64,000 nucleotides of DNA, taken from NCBI GenBank assembly GCA_014898425.1, contig RCSZ01000014.1:1736001-1800000 (forward strand), in the 5' to 3' direction. Shown in pieces: positions 45,361 through 56,548 of the stretch (within the stretch, counting starts at the first letter, position 1; the number at the start of each line of letters is the position of its first letter). The position numbers were made by a program, and so were the translations under genes. The notes beneath the pieces were generated by a model. The model saw only the letters and a list, made by a program, of their open reading frames with translations. It was not told where the DNA came from and did no database searches. This stretch comes from Botryotinia globosa (taxonomy: Eukaryota; Ascomycota; Leotiomycetes; Helotiales; Sclerotiniaceae).

Positions 45361-46533
45361 CTAAATCTTCACCTCACAAATGTCCCTCCACTTGATACCA
45401 TATACCCCCCTTGGAATTCCCAACGCATCTGCCGTCCAGGCTGCTAAACTCATTTCCGTCACCCACGCCAATCCAGTCTTGACCCAACTCTCTTTTCTTC
45501 CCCAAACCATCGCTTCTCCCACCGTTGCAAAGCCATTCAGCACAAAGAACGTTCCGATGCGGAAAAGTGCTTTATCCGTTAACATAGGAGCTAAAGCATA
45601 TACATGAAAAGCGGCCATTAGGAAAAAAGCAGCCAAGATGCCCATCGATCGAGCAATTGGGACTGAAACTCCTAGTTTCGGGAGAGTCTGACGAATGGGA
45701 TCATAGGCGAGAGAGGCACAGGGGGCGGAAAATACATTGTGCCATGTTTTTGACCTGGAATTATTAGTTTTGTGTTCCTACTTCAAAGTTTCCAGATTTG
45801 GAAATCAAATGACTTACCAGAAATCCCCTAAACTCTCTACAGCATACAATTTTCCAAAAAGGGCAGGGCTACCTTTGTACCTTACTAATAACTGGATGGC
45901 TGTCCAGATGATGTAAATACTTAATTGAACTTCAAATGCCAGAACCAATGCCCAATCCTGCGGTAACGCTTGTAAAGCACAGAAAATGGCACCATGGATT
46001 GCGAATTGCAACGGTTCATTGAAAGTTTCATGAGATCGAGGAACACGAACGAAATTGGGAGTAAAGGATTCATAGCGCATTTCCGTCAGGAGAAGAAGTG
46101 CGTGTTTCCATGTTGGCGGATCATTTCTGAGTTGAGGAAGTGAGCGGTGTCGAGCATATATATCCAAGAGTCTGAGGGTCGCAATTGCAACTAGACGAAA
46201 TCAGTACATTCATTGTAGTTGTGTTGGGTTTGGGTTTCTCACACGATTTTGTGAGGAAGGGAGATACGCACCAGCGAAATTCCTCAAGGCAGCTACTGGG
46301 CCACAAGAAATCGGATTCGTCCAACTACTCAAGCAAAATGTGGCTAAAGATAACACGGATAATTTCTTGTACTTTCCATATTGCCCCTTGAGCAAGAAAT
46401 AAATGGAGAAATAGAAAATCTCGGTGGGTATGAGAAAGAAAGCAGTAGCTCTAATGGTCTCGTGACTCCATTTCTCGAATGCTGGAGAAATGGTGGTTGG
46501 AATTGGGAAATTGAGAGAGGATGTTGCGTTCAT
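45361..46533 (-). CDS. Wax-synthase-like / MBOAT-type membrane acyltransferase
   Basis: Three exons (46533-46272, 46190-45818, 45754-45361) encode 342 residues. Several hydrophobic segments alternate with short loops, giving roughly seven to eight membrane helices. The segment YAVESLGDFWSKTWHNVFSAPCASLAYDPIR, joined across intron 2, fits the wax-synthase-domain pattern (W-x3-WH with the probable catalytic His) found in fungal MBOAT_2 proteins, including those acetylating terpenoids. The later GILAAFFLMAAFHVYAL matches the second conserved His region. Such enzymes move an acyl or acetyl group to a lipid or terpenoid alcohol at the ER. No biosynthetic cluster partner is visible nearby, so its substrate is unknown. 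Confidence 0.75.
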
Positions 46534-47029
46534 TTTGTTCCTTATTCGAGTAGAATTTGGAATGATTTATATAGTCCCTTTACAGGGACAGTTATATATA
46601 TCGTGGAAGTAAGTTTGATATATTATTGAGTTGAAATAAAATACTGAAGTCTCGTGATCTTTTCTTTTCTTTTCTTTTTTTTTTGGTGTATGTCAAAGTT
46701 AAGCAAGGTTCGAGAGACAGGTATTTGATGTCTCAGCCAAGCTACAGAGAAAGTTTGTTGAATGTGTGAAACGATATGATAGATATGATAGATATGATAG
46801 TAGTATGGTATAATGATATCTTGATAGCTTTGAAGAAGTACCAATGAATGAAATATATATATATAATAATTCTGTGGTTGCAATGAAGTTTATTTACTTC
46901 AATTTCAGCTCAATCGATGGCCAAAGAAATCGGAATGTTCGGATGAAGCTTTCAAGGTTATGGAAGCGGAGATATCTCCGTGCAACACAATGGAAGGAAG
47001 GAAGGAAGGAAAGCCGAATTGAAGGACGG

Positions 47030-47255
47030 GTATGTATGGTATGTATGGTATGTATGATATGTATGGTATGTATGATATGTATGGTATGGATGGTATGTAT
47101 GGTATGTACGGAGTATGGTATATATGATATATATAATATGATGTATGTATGGTATATATGGTATATATGATATATATGATATGTATGGTATATATGATAT
47201 ATATGATATATATGATATATATAGTATGTATGTATATATATATATATATATATAC
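47030..47255. repeat. TATGTATGGTA / TATATGATA degenerate tandem array
   Basis: More than 200 bp of alternating TATGTATGG, TATGTATGAT and TATATGAT units, ending in a (TA)n run. Units vary by single bases. It lies upstream of the acyltransferase gene. Confidence 0.85.
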
Positions 47256-47775
47256 CTAGGTATTTATGATTAAAGAAAAGAAAGATATTTCACTTAACCT
47301 CAAATGATTAGATAATATTCTCACCTCTCACCTCTCACCTACGTATATTATATATATGTACCTCCAGCTATGTACGGAGTATATATGTTGCACGCACTTA
47401 TTATTACTTGGTACCTATTACCTAAGCAAAGCATTCATTCCTCATACGGTATACCGATTGAGCTACCGACATTACTCCGATGAAGAATTCGATGATATCC
47501 CATTAGAATAAATAAATAAAAATGATTGATTGGCTCAGAGGAAAGGAGAGAAAAGAAAAAAAAAGAAGAAAAAAGAGAGGTTGGGATCAAAGCTACTACA
47601 TATATACATACATAGATACCTCTGCCAGTCTGCCTTCCGTTTAAGCGTCTTATAGTCTTATATCCGATCCGATAAAGTCATCGAGATCTACATAATCTTA
47701 TTACATTGCACAAATCACAAATCACAGAATTATTGATTCATTCATTGATTACTCATCCGAACTAGTTACATATCA

Positions 47776-47840
47776 CATCAACAACATCAACAGCAACATC
47801 AACATCAACTTCAACTTCAACTTCAACATCAACTTCAACT
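47776..47840. repeat. CAACATCAACTT-type hexamer repeat
   Basis: Interspersed ACATCA and ACTTCA hexamers in tandem, followed shortly by an ATT trinucleotide tract at 47858-47897. Confidence 0.8.
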
Positions 47841-48324
47841 TACCCATCCATCTACTTTTATTATTATTATTATTATTATCATCATTATTATTATTACTTA
47901 ATCATCATAATTTCAAAGTGGACTTCTTCTCTATTCTCATCATCATCTCGCATGTGACCTGAGTACTACGTATAATTTTAATTTTACATACAACACCTAA
48001 TCCTTTTTCATCATCCACTGACCCCTCCTTCCTCCCTCGTGCAATTCCAATCCTCTCATGTCAAATCAGTGAAACCAAAGCTGTGCCATGATAACATCCG
48101 CCATAAAACTCCATCTCATGCACAAAATGCCATTGCTCCCTTGGAATAAATTAAGATAAACTAAAACGCTCTTTCCATTTCGCTGCAACGCCGCCCTTTT
48201 CCTCATATACACATTGAATCCTGTTCTAGTAAAACACGCGCTTATGAATATTTGGTAAATCATTAAATTACAAAGTAGTTTGTTTACTTTCGTTGGAATC
48301 GTCGTCCCAAAGGGATCAAACTCC

Positions 48325-51300
48325 TCATCTTCGTCTATGACGATCTCGATGGTCTTTGCCCTTCTTGCCCTTCTTCTTATCCTTTGGCAACTCTATGGGC
48401 GCATTTGCGAGTTGAACAGACATGAATTTCAGCATGTATTCATCCGCTGCTTTCACAGGTTGGCCCCATGCATTGAGTTCATCTTCGTCAATCTCCATGA
48501 GGTCCTCAACGGTCGGTGTTCCATCGGCACCAGGAGTTGGGCCACCTTCTGCAGGAGTTCCCGTGCCACCTGGAGTAGCAGATGCTGTAGCTGCGTTCTC
48601 ATCGAAATCAGCTGCGTCGGTCTGAACAATTTCTCGTTCGGCGACTCTAGCTGCAGCGACATCTTCGCGATCTTCGGCTTGAGCGAAAACACGTCGAACA
48701 TCTTTGTCGTTGTCAGGGCCACCCAAAACTCGATCCATGGCTGCATTAGCTGCTGCATCACCATCCATAAGACTAGATTCTTCCTCTCCAGTGTCATCTC
48801 GTACGTTCATCTTGTTGAAGTAATCCGTCGTAAACTCTCCTTCTTGGATAACGACATCGTCAAGCATACGCTTTTGGTTTGCTTTGCGTAAGATGTTGGC
48901 TTCGATAGTATGCTCTGAGACCAGACGATAAATGTGAACATCTCGTGTTTGTCCAATACGATGGCAACGATCTTGACATTGCTTGTCCATGGCTGGATTC
49001 CAATCCAAATCATAGAAGATAACTGTATCCGCACCCGTTAAATTGATGCCTAGACCGCCCGAGCGACTGGATAAAATGAAAGCAAGAATTCGAGTATCGT
49101 TATTGAAGCGATCCGTAAGAATTTGTCGTTGCTCAATCTTGGTAGCTCCATCAAGTCGTAAGTATTTGTGTCCGTGAATGTTGAGAAATTGCTCAAGAAT
49201 ATCAAGCACCTTTGTCATTTGAGTGAAGATTAGTGCTCTGTGCCCGCCGGCCTGCAGTTTGCGCAATAACTTGTCCAGAGTTTGCAATTTACCGCAATCA
49301 TATTGCAAAAGACGCTTATCCGGAAATTGAATGGATAGTCTCATGCGTGCCTCATGAAATGGATCTGTTTCTCGAGTGGCGACGGTGCTTTGAAAGTTAC
49401 TTACACCTTTGGGTGTGAACATGACTGAGTTCATGTCTCGCGCCACTACCGGTGGAGTTACACAAGCAAATTTTTGGATGGTTGTATGTAGCGCTTGAGA
49501 TCGTGAGGTAAACGTCGGAACCATTGAGCGCATAATCGGCGAAGACTCCTCCAACCATTCTATCAACTTGGTTCGTCGCTTAGGCTTCGCTTGTAGTGGA
49601 CGCTGATCAAGACGGAGATCTAGACGTTCAATGAGGGAACTACCATAGATAGGTTTCTGTTGTCGTCGAAGTGCATTGAGATATACGCAATGCTGAAGCT
49701 CTTCGAATCGTCCCCACCTGGAAGCACTTTCCAAATACACCAGATTTGATTTGACTGTTGAAGGGTCGAGGTTGGTAAATGCATTCTGGGCTCTTGCACG
49801 CTGAGCCTCCCTCATTACTTCTAGGGCTCGCCGGGCACTAAGTCTGTTGATTTCAGAGGCCAAGATACCAGGCAAGTATTCATGCTTCACGGGCACGAGA
49901 TTTAAGAAATCCAAGCTAACTCTAGACATAGGTTCTTGGCGGAACATTTTTCTGCGAACTAAAAGATCCTTAATCTCAAAGTCGGTGATTGCAGACTTTT
50001 CCATTGGAAAAGAAGTCATAATGGGTCGATCTAGAAAGAGATCTGGATGATTACAAACCTTTCGCAGTTGCATCAGACAATTGATGATGGAAAGATAATT
50101 ACCCGATGCAAGGGTATCTCTGGTATCATTTCGACTTAGAAAGCTATCGTAAAGCTCACGTTGTCTTTTGGACAAACGGCAGAACTCAACGTGCTCGTAC
50201 TTTCCGGGCATTTGTTTTTCGACATCTGCTTTCAATCGCCTGAGAAGGTAAGGTCTAAGAACCTTGTGCAGTTTGCTAATGATTGCCTTCGATTCATCAT
50301 CCATTTGCTCCCTACCATGCTCCAAGATTTGTTCCGTTGGCTTCTTGAACCAGTCCTGGAATTCTTTCAAATTTGCAAAACCACCAACACCTTGCTCGCT
50401 TCCATCCGAGGGCATCAAGAAGTAGAGTAAGGACCACAATTCCGTCAAATTATTTTGCAAAGGAGTACCGGTCAGTAACAACCGCGCTCGGGTGTTGAAA
50501 TTTAACATAGTTTGCCACCTTTGAGACTGGAAATTCTTAATGTTGTGAGCTTCATCAAGAATCATGTAGTGCCATTGTCGTCGCTTGAACACTTGCTGAT
50601 CCTGAATGACAAGCTGGTATGATGTAATGCATACATTCCAAGCATCATCATCCTTCCAGCCAGCACGTTTGCGTTTTCTCTCTTCTTGACTCCCATAGTA
50701 GGTTAGGATTTTGAAACCTGGACACCATTTCTTGAATTCCATTTCCCAGTTGAGCATAACACTAGTGGGTACAATGACAAGATGCGGGCCCCAGACTTGG
50801 TGTTCACAGGCCAAATGAGCTAATAAGGCTATGGTCTGGATTGTTTTCCCCAATCCCATCTCATCTGCTAGAATACCGTTTGTGTTATTCGCATAAAGAC
50901 CGGCAAGCCAATCCAATCCATAGTGTTGGTATTCTCTAAGGGTGCCACGCAGGAGAAAAGGAACCGGAGTCTTCAGTCCGTTTGAAGGTTGAGGAGTTGC
51001 GCTTTGTGTGTTGCGGCGACTACTCTGGTGAAGATCCACAGATGATGCCGAATCCACCTCTGAAGGCTTAGTCTCGGTTGTTCTAGGAGTGGGCTGGCTG
51101 CTTCGATCGGGACTCATCGCTGAGACCTCTTGTGGCCGATGTGCAGATAACAATTCATTTACCTTGCTAGATGAATCATGATGCTCACTTGTGGACAGTT
51201 CTTCGATCAGAGGTGACTTTTTGGATGTTCCATTCATTAAAGGCGGTATAGATTCTCCATTGGGTTTGGAGGGAACTTCACTATCCTCGGTATCTAAATC

Positions 51301-53206
51301 CATTGCGTCTTCTGGTACGACTGGAGTTGAACCTTCGCCCATACTTTCCACCACTTCTGCAACGGGCCCCAACTCAGCTTGCCTCGTTTCAAGATCTTTG
51401 ATATCGGAAGGCAGAAGAAATCCAAGAAGATCAGCACGGCTCCCTTCATCTACGTCATTGTCCTCTTCCTCATCACTATCCTCCTCTTCGTCGCTGGAAT
51501 CTGTGTCGTCGTCCATGTCTATAGAAGGATCGCTTTCCATGTCTTCATCTTCGCTGCCGTTTCCAGCCATTTCTTTGTTATCGCTGGCTGGCACAATATC
51601 TGGTAGGGCGGCGTATTTTTCGCGCAGTTCATCGACAGTAAGTTGCTCATCCTCGTGTTTGGTGTTCTCTTCGTCAGCCTCCGACTCCGAAGAGGACATA
51701 TTATCTTCGTCGTCACTAGGGTCAGAATCTAGATTGTCATCATTATCGGAATCATCATTTGCATCCCCATCTTCATTATCTTCTTCTTCAGTGTCTTCAT
51801 CCGAATCCTGTTGCACTCTACGAGCCTGAAGCTTTTGCGTAGAAATATCCACAGCCTCGTTGAGGGCTTTCCGTACCCGAGCTTGTTCCTGTGCCTCCCA
51901 TTCAACTAGGCGTCGTCGATTGACCTCTGCTTTAACATTTTCCCAGGTACCCAAAAGACTCTTAAGGACGCTTTTATAACGCACTTCAGACGCCCTTCTT
52001 TCCTCTGCCTCCAGTTGTTCATGAGATTTTGGTTGTCGCCGGGTCCATTCATCTCTGCATGCCTCAGCCAGTTGTTTCGCAAGCCTCAGATGTTCTTTTT
52101 GTTCCCTGATCATGAGCATCCTGAAGTGTATGGCAGCTCTTACAAGATGATCTTGGTGGGCATACTGCGGTGGCATGGGGTCTTGTTTCTCAGGACGATT
52201 TAATGAAGTCCCCAAAACACCACGTTCCACCGCATCTTCAAGCTGTATAATTGTATGGGCTTCTTTCTTGGCATCTTCCTCGGTGAAAATTACCGCATCT
52301 TCGGCGCTATACAAGCCACCTGCTTCTACTGGTATATTTTGACCCTGCTCCCAGAACTCATCGAAAGACCCAAATTTTGACGGTACCGGAAGCGACCTTG
52401 GATGTACCACAGGGACGGCCGCTGGCTTGACTCGAAGTCTAATTTTTGTTGGTGTATATTTTGGGGTTTGATCTGCCATACTCTCTGCTTCTATTGCTGG
52501 CGATGAATTCATAAGGTCATTCTGAATTACTTCAGAAGCTCGACCTGATCGGCGCAACCTCGAATTTGAAGGCGTTGACTGTGATTCTTTAGTAATCGTA
52601 GATTTTTTGCTGCTGGATCGTATTTGTGTTGAATTCTGCTCCGAAGGTATGGACTTTCGATGCGAGCGCTTTGGAGATGTTGATAGTTTGACTGGGGATT
52701 TCAATACATTTTGGCTGGTAGACTTTTTGGAAGCTTGAGAGGTTCCGGGTGTGGATGTATCTCGATTTAGAGAGGAGTGAATACCATTCCCATTTCCATG
52801 TTTACTTTTCGAGGTGACAGCCTTTTGCGCCGCACCCCGCGTTGTCCTCTTCTCGGACGGAGGTTGTAGCTCCAATGGTATCTGATTCACACGGCCTGAT
52901 TTGCGTTTTCCATCGACAGTAAAAGAAGTTGGACCTTCTGCTAAGACTTTTTTCCAGGGAGGCGATTCGGGTTTGCGCTTCTGTATAGGCTTGGTCTCGC
53001 TGCTGAGTCGCCGCTTCTTACTCGGGGGTGCTTCTCCATCTCCATTTTCAATCGCATGTCCATTCGCTTTCGGGGTTTGTAGCACATCTTCAATTGGAGG
53101 TATATCTGATATCAAAGATGTTAATTTGAAGTTGTTGGGAAGATTTTTAATTATTGCCCTTACCAAAGATTTTTTCACTCTCGGGAGCTTCTGACGCGGT
53201 TGTCAT
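48325..53206 (-). CDS. SWR1: SWR1 chromatin-remodelling ATPase (H2A.Z deposition)
   Basis: Exon 1 (53206-53164, MTTASEAPESEKIF) and exon 2 (53105-48325) are separated by a 58-bp intron and encode 1607 residues. Swr1 is the catalytic subunit that exchanges H2A-H2B for H2A.Z-H2B in nucleosomes. A basic Ser/Lys-rich N terminus precedes an HSA domain (about 330-390, HFRMLMIREQKEHLRLAKQ), then a long acidic stretch (about 460-600). The Snf2 ATPase has DEMGLGKT (near 760) and LDEAHNIKN (near 862). After the long family insertion, the C-terminal helicase lobe has LIFTQMTKVLDILEQFL, SSRSGGLGINLTGADTVIF and QDRCHRIGQTRDVHIYR. The Lys/Arg-rich end (KKKGKKGKDHRDRHRRR) is nuclear-type. Head to head with NDUFB8. 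Confidence 0.96.
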
Positions 53207-53599
53207 ACTTTTTACGAGAGGGGAGGCTAGACACTACCTTGAACTTCATGAACTTTTCATTTGAAATCGTAAAACTACTTCGTAAGGTTCCGCACATCAT
53301 AAGGATCCTTCATACAAAATTTGAGCATACCCAGATGCTTTTATCGTTCGCTGTACAAAAATTACGTGCTGAAGAAGGAAGTACGAAGAAAATACACCTT
53401 CTTCGCGTCGAGATTCCGTCCAACTGCCACTAGTTTAACGTTTAACCGAACGAGTAACATCCCGTCGACCTCTGATTACAAGTGACAAAAGACGACCTCT
53501 AAAAACAATTGCGATTAACTGCGGAGGCTCATTCAAGGTACGCCATATACATGTCACCCTAACTACATTAACCTCGACTTATTGACCAATAACTCGCAG
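53207..53599. promoter_or_regulatory. Divergent promoter region, SWR1 (-) / NDUFB8 (+)
   Basis: 393 bp between opposite start codons. No coding segment is supported. Confidence 0.45.
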
Positions 53600-54260
53600 A
53601 TGTTTTCCCGACGAATTGCGGCAGCGCGACCACTGCGAACCTCCATCATCCCACGTCAAACAACCCTCATATCACAAAGATGTGCCAGCCAGGCAGCTGC
53701 CCCCAGCGGCCCAGTTCTACCATTGGTCAGTCTGCTTGATCGCAGTTGTTTGTTTCGGGGGAAGCATAGACTGACAAAGTAGGCTGAAGACCGATATCGA
53801 AGATCCTAACATGGTTAGTGTAGTTCGACTTCGATTTCTGAAATGGTCACTAATACAGCATGAAGAACGGAGGATATATCAACCCACCCAGAATCAAGCG
53901 TCAATTCCGTGACCCTAATGCCGACTGGTGGGATAAACAAGAGCGAAGAAATTACGGAGAGCCAGTTCATGAGGATAATGACATCTTGGGCATATTTTCA
54001 CCAGAAGAATACACACATCAAAAGGTTGGAACGGCTGGATTTCAATTTGGCCTTTTTATTTTATCTGTGTTGGGACTTTGCACAGTCGTGGGCATGATGT
54101 ACCCAGATAAGCAATCCGCTCCAAGAGAATTTGAGGGTGGACTTGAGAGAGAGTTGGGTGGCCCAACTGCAGTTAGGGTGAGTTACGATATTTGCGAGTC
54201 CCACAAGTTGCTTTTTACTGACACGAAGAGCAGGCCAGAGCTGCTGGCGATCCATTGTAA
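53600..54260 (+). CDS. NADH:ubiquinone oxidoreductase subunit NDUFB8 (complex I)
   Basis: Four exons (53600-53725, 53790-53813, 53866-54177, 54234-54260) encode 162 residues. The N terminus MFSRRIAAARPLRTSIIPRQ is a mitochondrial presequence. The joined text TDIEDPNM/NGGYINPPRIKRQFRDP, then ADWWDKQERRNYGEPVHEDNDILGIFSPEEYT, is the hallmark of NDUFB8 homologs; a single membrane helix follows (FGLFILSVLGLCTVVGMMY). It is an accessory subunit of the complex I membrane arm. Exon 2 is only 24 nt. Introns 1 and 2 both end in AAG, each with a TAG or CAG exactly 7 nt upstream that would break the frame. The first donor is GTCAGT. Confidence 0.88.
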
Positions 54261-54759
54261 AGGAAGGCGGCTATGTACATATGAATATCAATTTGAGCAA
54301 GTTCTGAGGGACATTCATTGTGAAGCACTATATGTTTTCAAACCTTCATCAATTCCAAGCCCTTTTCTCATAGAAGTTACGATCATGGCAAATAGTGCCT
54401 TTCCTAAAGTATTTTGAGATAGTGTAGTGAATGCCTCTCAGGTAAGGGCGTGGGATGTTATATCCAGCTTGGTGAAATCTGGTGGTCATATCAAACAGGC
54501 GGATAAGAATCACTGGTATTCAGGTCGTTCCTTCCTCCTCAATCAATCAAACGCAATGTTCTTACCAAATCATCGTTTCTCTAGCCAAATTTCTTACTTT
54601 GATAAAGCTTGCATGATTTTTGCTCTATCCTCAGATCTAAGAACTTATTACTGCTGCCCTTCTTTCTCTTTCTTTCAAGATTTGCTTCAATACTTGCTTG
54701 TGGTAATGCCATAACCTATCAGCTTATATTTGATTCTTAGTGATTGAAAGCCATTCAAA
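54261..54759. other. Intergenic between NDUFB8 and the next plus-strand gene
   Basis: About 500 bp containing the 3' flank of NDUFB8 and the promoter of the next gene. Nothing else is recognised. Confidence 0.5.
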
Positions 54760-56548
54760 ATGCGTTATCAGAATTGGGATGTTCTCATGTTTCCACATGA
54801 ATTATGCAAGATCCCAATGCAAGAGTTTAAAACTTCCTGTCAAGTTGTCCAGGACCACGGTAAGTACTTGCTTCCGAACTGGAGGCCAATGTCTTCAGAC
54901 TGATGCAATCGCAGAAGTCCATTATTCGCAGAGCACTGCTCTACTAATGCCTACGGTTACCTGTTTCATTCCAAGCTTGGCAGCTGGAGAGCCCTTCCGA
55001 ATTTCCATCCATTCTTGGCAAAATCCCGAAGCCAGCCGTTATGTACAATACATCAGCAATAGAAATTCGGAACATGTTATGTTTGAAGCTCGTGTATTTG
55101 TGGATGGACAGATTGCTGGGTAGGCCTCAACCATTTGTCGTAGGCAAGTAGATGTATTGACTAGTCTTAAGTACCAAGCTCTTTCATCGAAACGGCCCCT
55201 GGCCAACAGTTCTCGAAACTAGTGTTGGTAATAAAATCATTCTTCTTTTTCACCCGTACCTAGTATAAACATACTGGAATGGCCGAGAGCCAGCATCATC
55301 TAACAACCTATAGAGCTCGATAAACAGGGAGATTGCAAAAAACTCGAGTTTCCTGCCTTCCATCGAGAACTTCTATCGCAAAGTTATTGGAATCCGGGAG
55401 ACGACCTCGGGCGTGTAAAAGTAGTGGTATCGGAAGGTATTCCAAGAGATAATATTTCTATGCCTTACGAGCGTATCAAGAACTTAGTAGCTTTCTCGTT
55501 TCAGCATGCTCCATTAGGTATATCCATTGATTGCCATTTCGATCATGACAGATTATCAACCTAACAACTCTTAGACGTCTTGGAAGCTTCTTCAATCGCA
55601 TGGCCAAATGCGACCATGTGGCGTCAGGTATCTCTTGTTGCACCTATCTACAATCAGCATCCATCGCCAAAACGGGTTGAAGAGGACCAAGAGGCTCATG
55701 CCCATTCTCCACGGAAGTCACAAAACATTGGTTTCTTGTCTTCGCAGTCCAACTGTATGCCACCACCAGCGGCACCATTCTCAAAACCTCCAAGTTTCGA
55801 CCCATTCACTTCTGACTCAGCACGTCCTGCCTTTGCAGGCTGGCGTCGTCAAGGAGTCTCAACCGATACTTCTATGCCAGATCTTTCAAGTGATTCTAGT
55901 GGACAAGCAGGTAGTATTCGAAATGTATCAGATCCTATGATAATCGAGAAGGCATCTCGAAACAATGACATGCAGAGTATGGGCGCATACGAATCTCTCT
56001 GTGAAGCATTATTGCCACCTGTACCTGTTAACACACCACAGAATGAATCTGAAATGACGTCGGCAACCACAGTTTCACTTCGACAGTCGTCTTTGCAAAG
56101 AGGATCTACCAGAGTCGGCCCCGGCGATCGTGTGCCAATACCACGCGCAATCGGTGCACTGGATGCACCCGAAGGACTAGTATCTCAAATTGAAGAGGCT
56201 CGACTCCGTGACTCCAGAAGATTGAGCTCTTCTTCGATGAGTTGCGCCAACAAGGAGAATGAAAGTCGAAGTCCAGCAGCCCCATCGGAAATCACTGGCC
56301 CTAACAATCAGCGCACTGCAAGTGATGGCTCAACTAGAAGAACGTCTAATCTTTTTACATCCACCAATGTAATTGGCACCAAAAGACAAAGGAACGTTAC
56401 TCCTGCATCTTCAAAGGCCATTGATGATGAGGATGAGCCAAGATCCTCTCCCTCGTTGAGAAAGGTCTCGAGACAATCGAATGCCAGTGGGAATGGGAGG
56501 GGAAAGGATAATGAAAGAAGAGTTTTAAGTGCCGTTGATAATGCTTAA
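54760..56548 (+). CDS. Protein of unknown function with ordered N-terminal half and Ser-rich disordered tail
   Basis: Five exons (54760-54859, 54915-55119, 55172-55227, 55314-55517, 55575-56548) encode 512 residues with consistent phases. The first 200 residues look folded: MRYQNWDVLMFPHELCKIPM, PTVTCFIPSLAAGEPFRISIHSW, VMFEARVFVDGQIAGTKLFHRNGPWP and VKVVVSEGIPRD suggest a beta-rich domain. From about residue 210 the protein is Ser/Pro/Asn-rich with many RRxS sites and a basic tail, suggesting a phosphoregulated nuclear or cytosolic protein. I do not recognise the family. Intron 2 uses an AAG acceptor at 55171. Joining by splicing gives continuous, well-behaved sequence, which is the main evidence for the model. 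Confidence 0.7.

Larger units (their letters stand above)
46534..48324. other. Long intergenic region with simple-sequence arrays
   Basis: About 1.8 kb between the acyltransferase start and the SWR1 stop (both minus strand). It holds a GGAA run near 46992-47010, a TATGTATGG-type array (47030-47255), a CTCACCT duplication near 47322-47340, ACATCAACTTCAACTT-type repeats (47776-47840) and an ATT run (47858-47897). No coding segment is supported; open frames across the arrays are repeat artefacts. Confidence 0.6.

Noticed and set aside
46844..47170. Open frame across the TATGTATGG array
   Set aside because: Repeat-driven (MVCMVCM-type peptide); not a gene.
51191..51829. 212-codon Ser-rich frame antisense to SWR1
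   Set aside because: It is the complement of the acidic Asp/Glu stretch of SWR1 and not an independent gene.
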